Shown here one piece after another: positions 15,896 through 16,106 of a stretch of DNA of 16,106 nucleotides. Origin of the DNA: 0-14-0-20-45-22 sp041645495 (GTDB taxonomy: Bacteria; Fidelibacterota; UBA2242). Under the pieces are notes generated by a model. The model saw only the letters and a program-made list of their open reading frames with translations. It was not told the DNA's origin and did not search any database. Location: assembly GCA_041645495.1 (NCBI GenBank), contig JBAZPZ010000045.1:1-16106 (forward strand). The letters run 5' to 3'. A program made the translations under genes and the position numbers. The stretch's first letter is position 1, and each line of letters opens with the position of its first letter.

Positions 15896-16106
15896 AAATT
15901 AATACTGGAAAAGCCATCCATCTCGGCAATCTGATCGACCCGCAAGACGGCCGCGGTTTATGGCTTGATCTTTCGGCTCCGGCGGGAATCGGGGTGGTTG
16001 AAGGTTTACAGAATTTTTCTGAAGCGATCAGTCAGATCAATACTATTTGCGACGGTGTCATCGTGAATCCCGGAACATTGGAGAAATCGGCTGAATTATT
16101 CGGCGG
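15892..16106 (+). CDS. Class I aldolase, DeoC/FbaB/LsrF (DhnA-like) type, partial
   Basis: The first 71 codons of a gene running off the window edge. It opens with TTG in a TTGA overlap with the upstream stop and a good Shine-Dalgarno site. The encoded I-H-L-G-N-L-I-D-P-Q-D-G-R-G-L matches the usual opening of archaeal-type class I fructose-bisphosphate aldolases and LsrF-like proteins, in which L-G-R-I-F-x-x-x-x-G-R-G is followed by the first barrel strand and the G-x-x-x-G-L helix; V-V-E-G-L-Q-N-F is that second segment. D-G-V-I-V-N-P-G-T-L near residues 55-65 fits the next strand. The Schiff-base lysine lies beyond the window, so catalysis cannot be judged. In this context it would cleave a ketose phosphate to DHAP and an aldehyde. 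Confidence 0.7.
   Translation, partial: MKINTGKAIHLGNLIDPQDGRGLWLDLSAPAGIGVVEGLQNFSEAISQINTICDGVIVNPGTLEKSAELFG

Noticed and set aside
13102..16106. A sulfoquinovose (sulfo-EMP) operon
   Set aside because: The kinase, mutarotase and aldolase logic fits, but there is no GH31 sulfoquinovosidase, the isomerase is a D-lyxose-type cupin instead of YihS-like, and no sulfolactaldehyde reductase or sulfonate exporter is visible.

Overview
The window is protein-coding almost from end to end. Thirteen genes lie on the + strand, the last cut by the window edge, and the longest gap between genes is about 108 bases (880-987). I found no tRNA, rRNA, CRISPR array, transposase or phage gene. The first gene ends in a type IX secretion (T9SS) type A sorting domain of the kind common in FCB-group lineages such as Calditrichota, KSB1-like candidate phyla and Ignavibacteria. 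With several A-rich, Shine-Dalgarno-poor starts, this suggests an uncultivated FCB-type bacterium living on polysaccharides or glycoconjugates. That placement is an inference from one C-terminal domain.

Layout: (1) 28-879, a surface lipoprotein-like protein with the sorting domain, followed by a strong hairpin at 904-942. (2) 988-2100, a DUF4185-like beta-propeller protein. (3) 2142-16106, a co-directional sugar-catabolism operon: URO-D family protein, divergent GH38 protein, six-hairpin glycosidase, exported esterase, ROK sugar kinase, phosphomannose-isomerase-like fusion, second URO-D protein, PfkB kinase, D-lyxose-isomerase-type cupin, DUF4432 mutarotase-like protein, and the start of a class I DeoC/FbaB/LsrF-type aldolase. 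From 8045 onward neighbours overlap or are separated by at most 14 bases, so translational coupling is likely. GC content, hand-counted on sampled lines, rises from about 44% before 2.1 kb to about 56% after it.

How the genes may work together (inference): two hydrolases without signal peptides cut an imported glycoside in the cytoplasm, and a secreted esterase removes acyl groups outside. The released sugars could follow two routes. One is ROK kinase plus PMI-like isomerase, giving a hexose 6-phosphate and then a ketose phosphate. The other is mutarotase, cupin aldose-ketose isomerase, PfkB kinase and class I aldolase, an 'isomerise, phosphorylate, cleave' series analogous in logic to the sulfo-EMP pathway but built from different families. 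Two URO-D proteins of unknown chemistry are embedded in the operon.

The strongest candidates for something undescribed are three enzymes with altered key positions inside this one operon: GH38 with Thr where the nucleophile Asp is expected, ROK with Leu where the sugar-binding Glu of E-x-G-H is expected, and URO-D proteins with H-x-D instead of H-x-C. Together they suggest an unusual substrate. No transporter or regulator is visible in the window.
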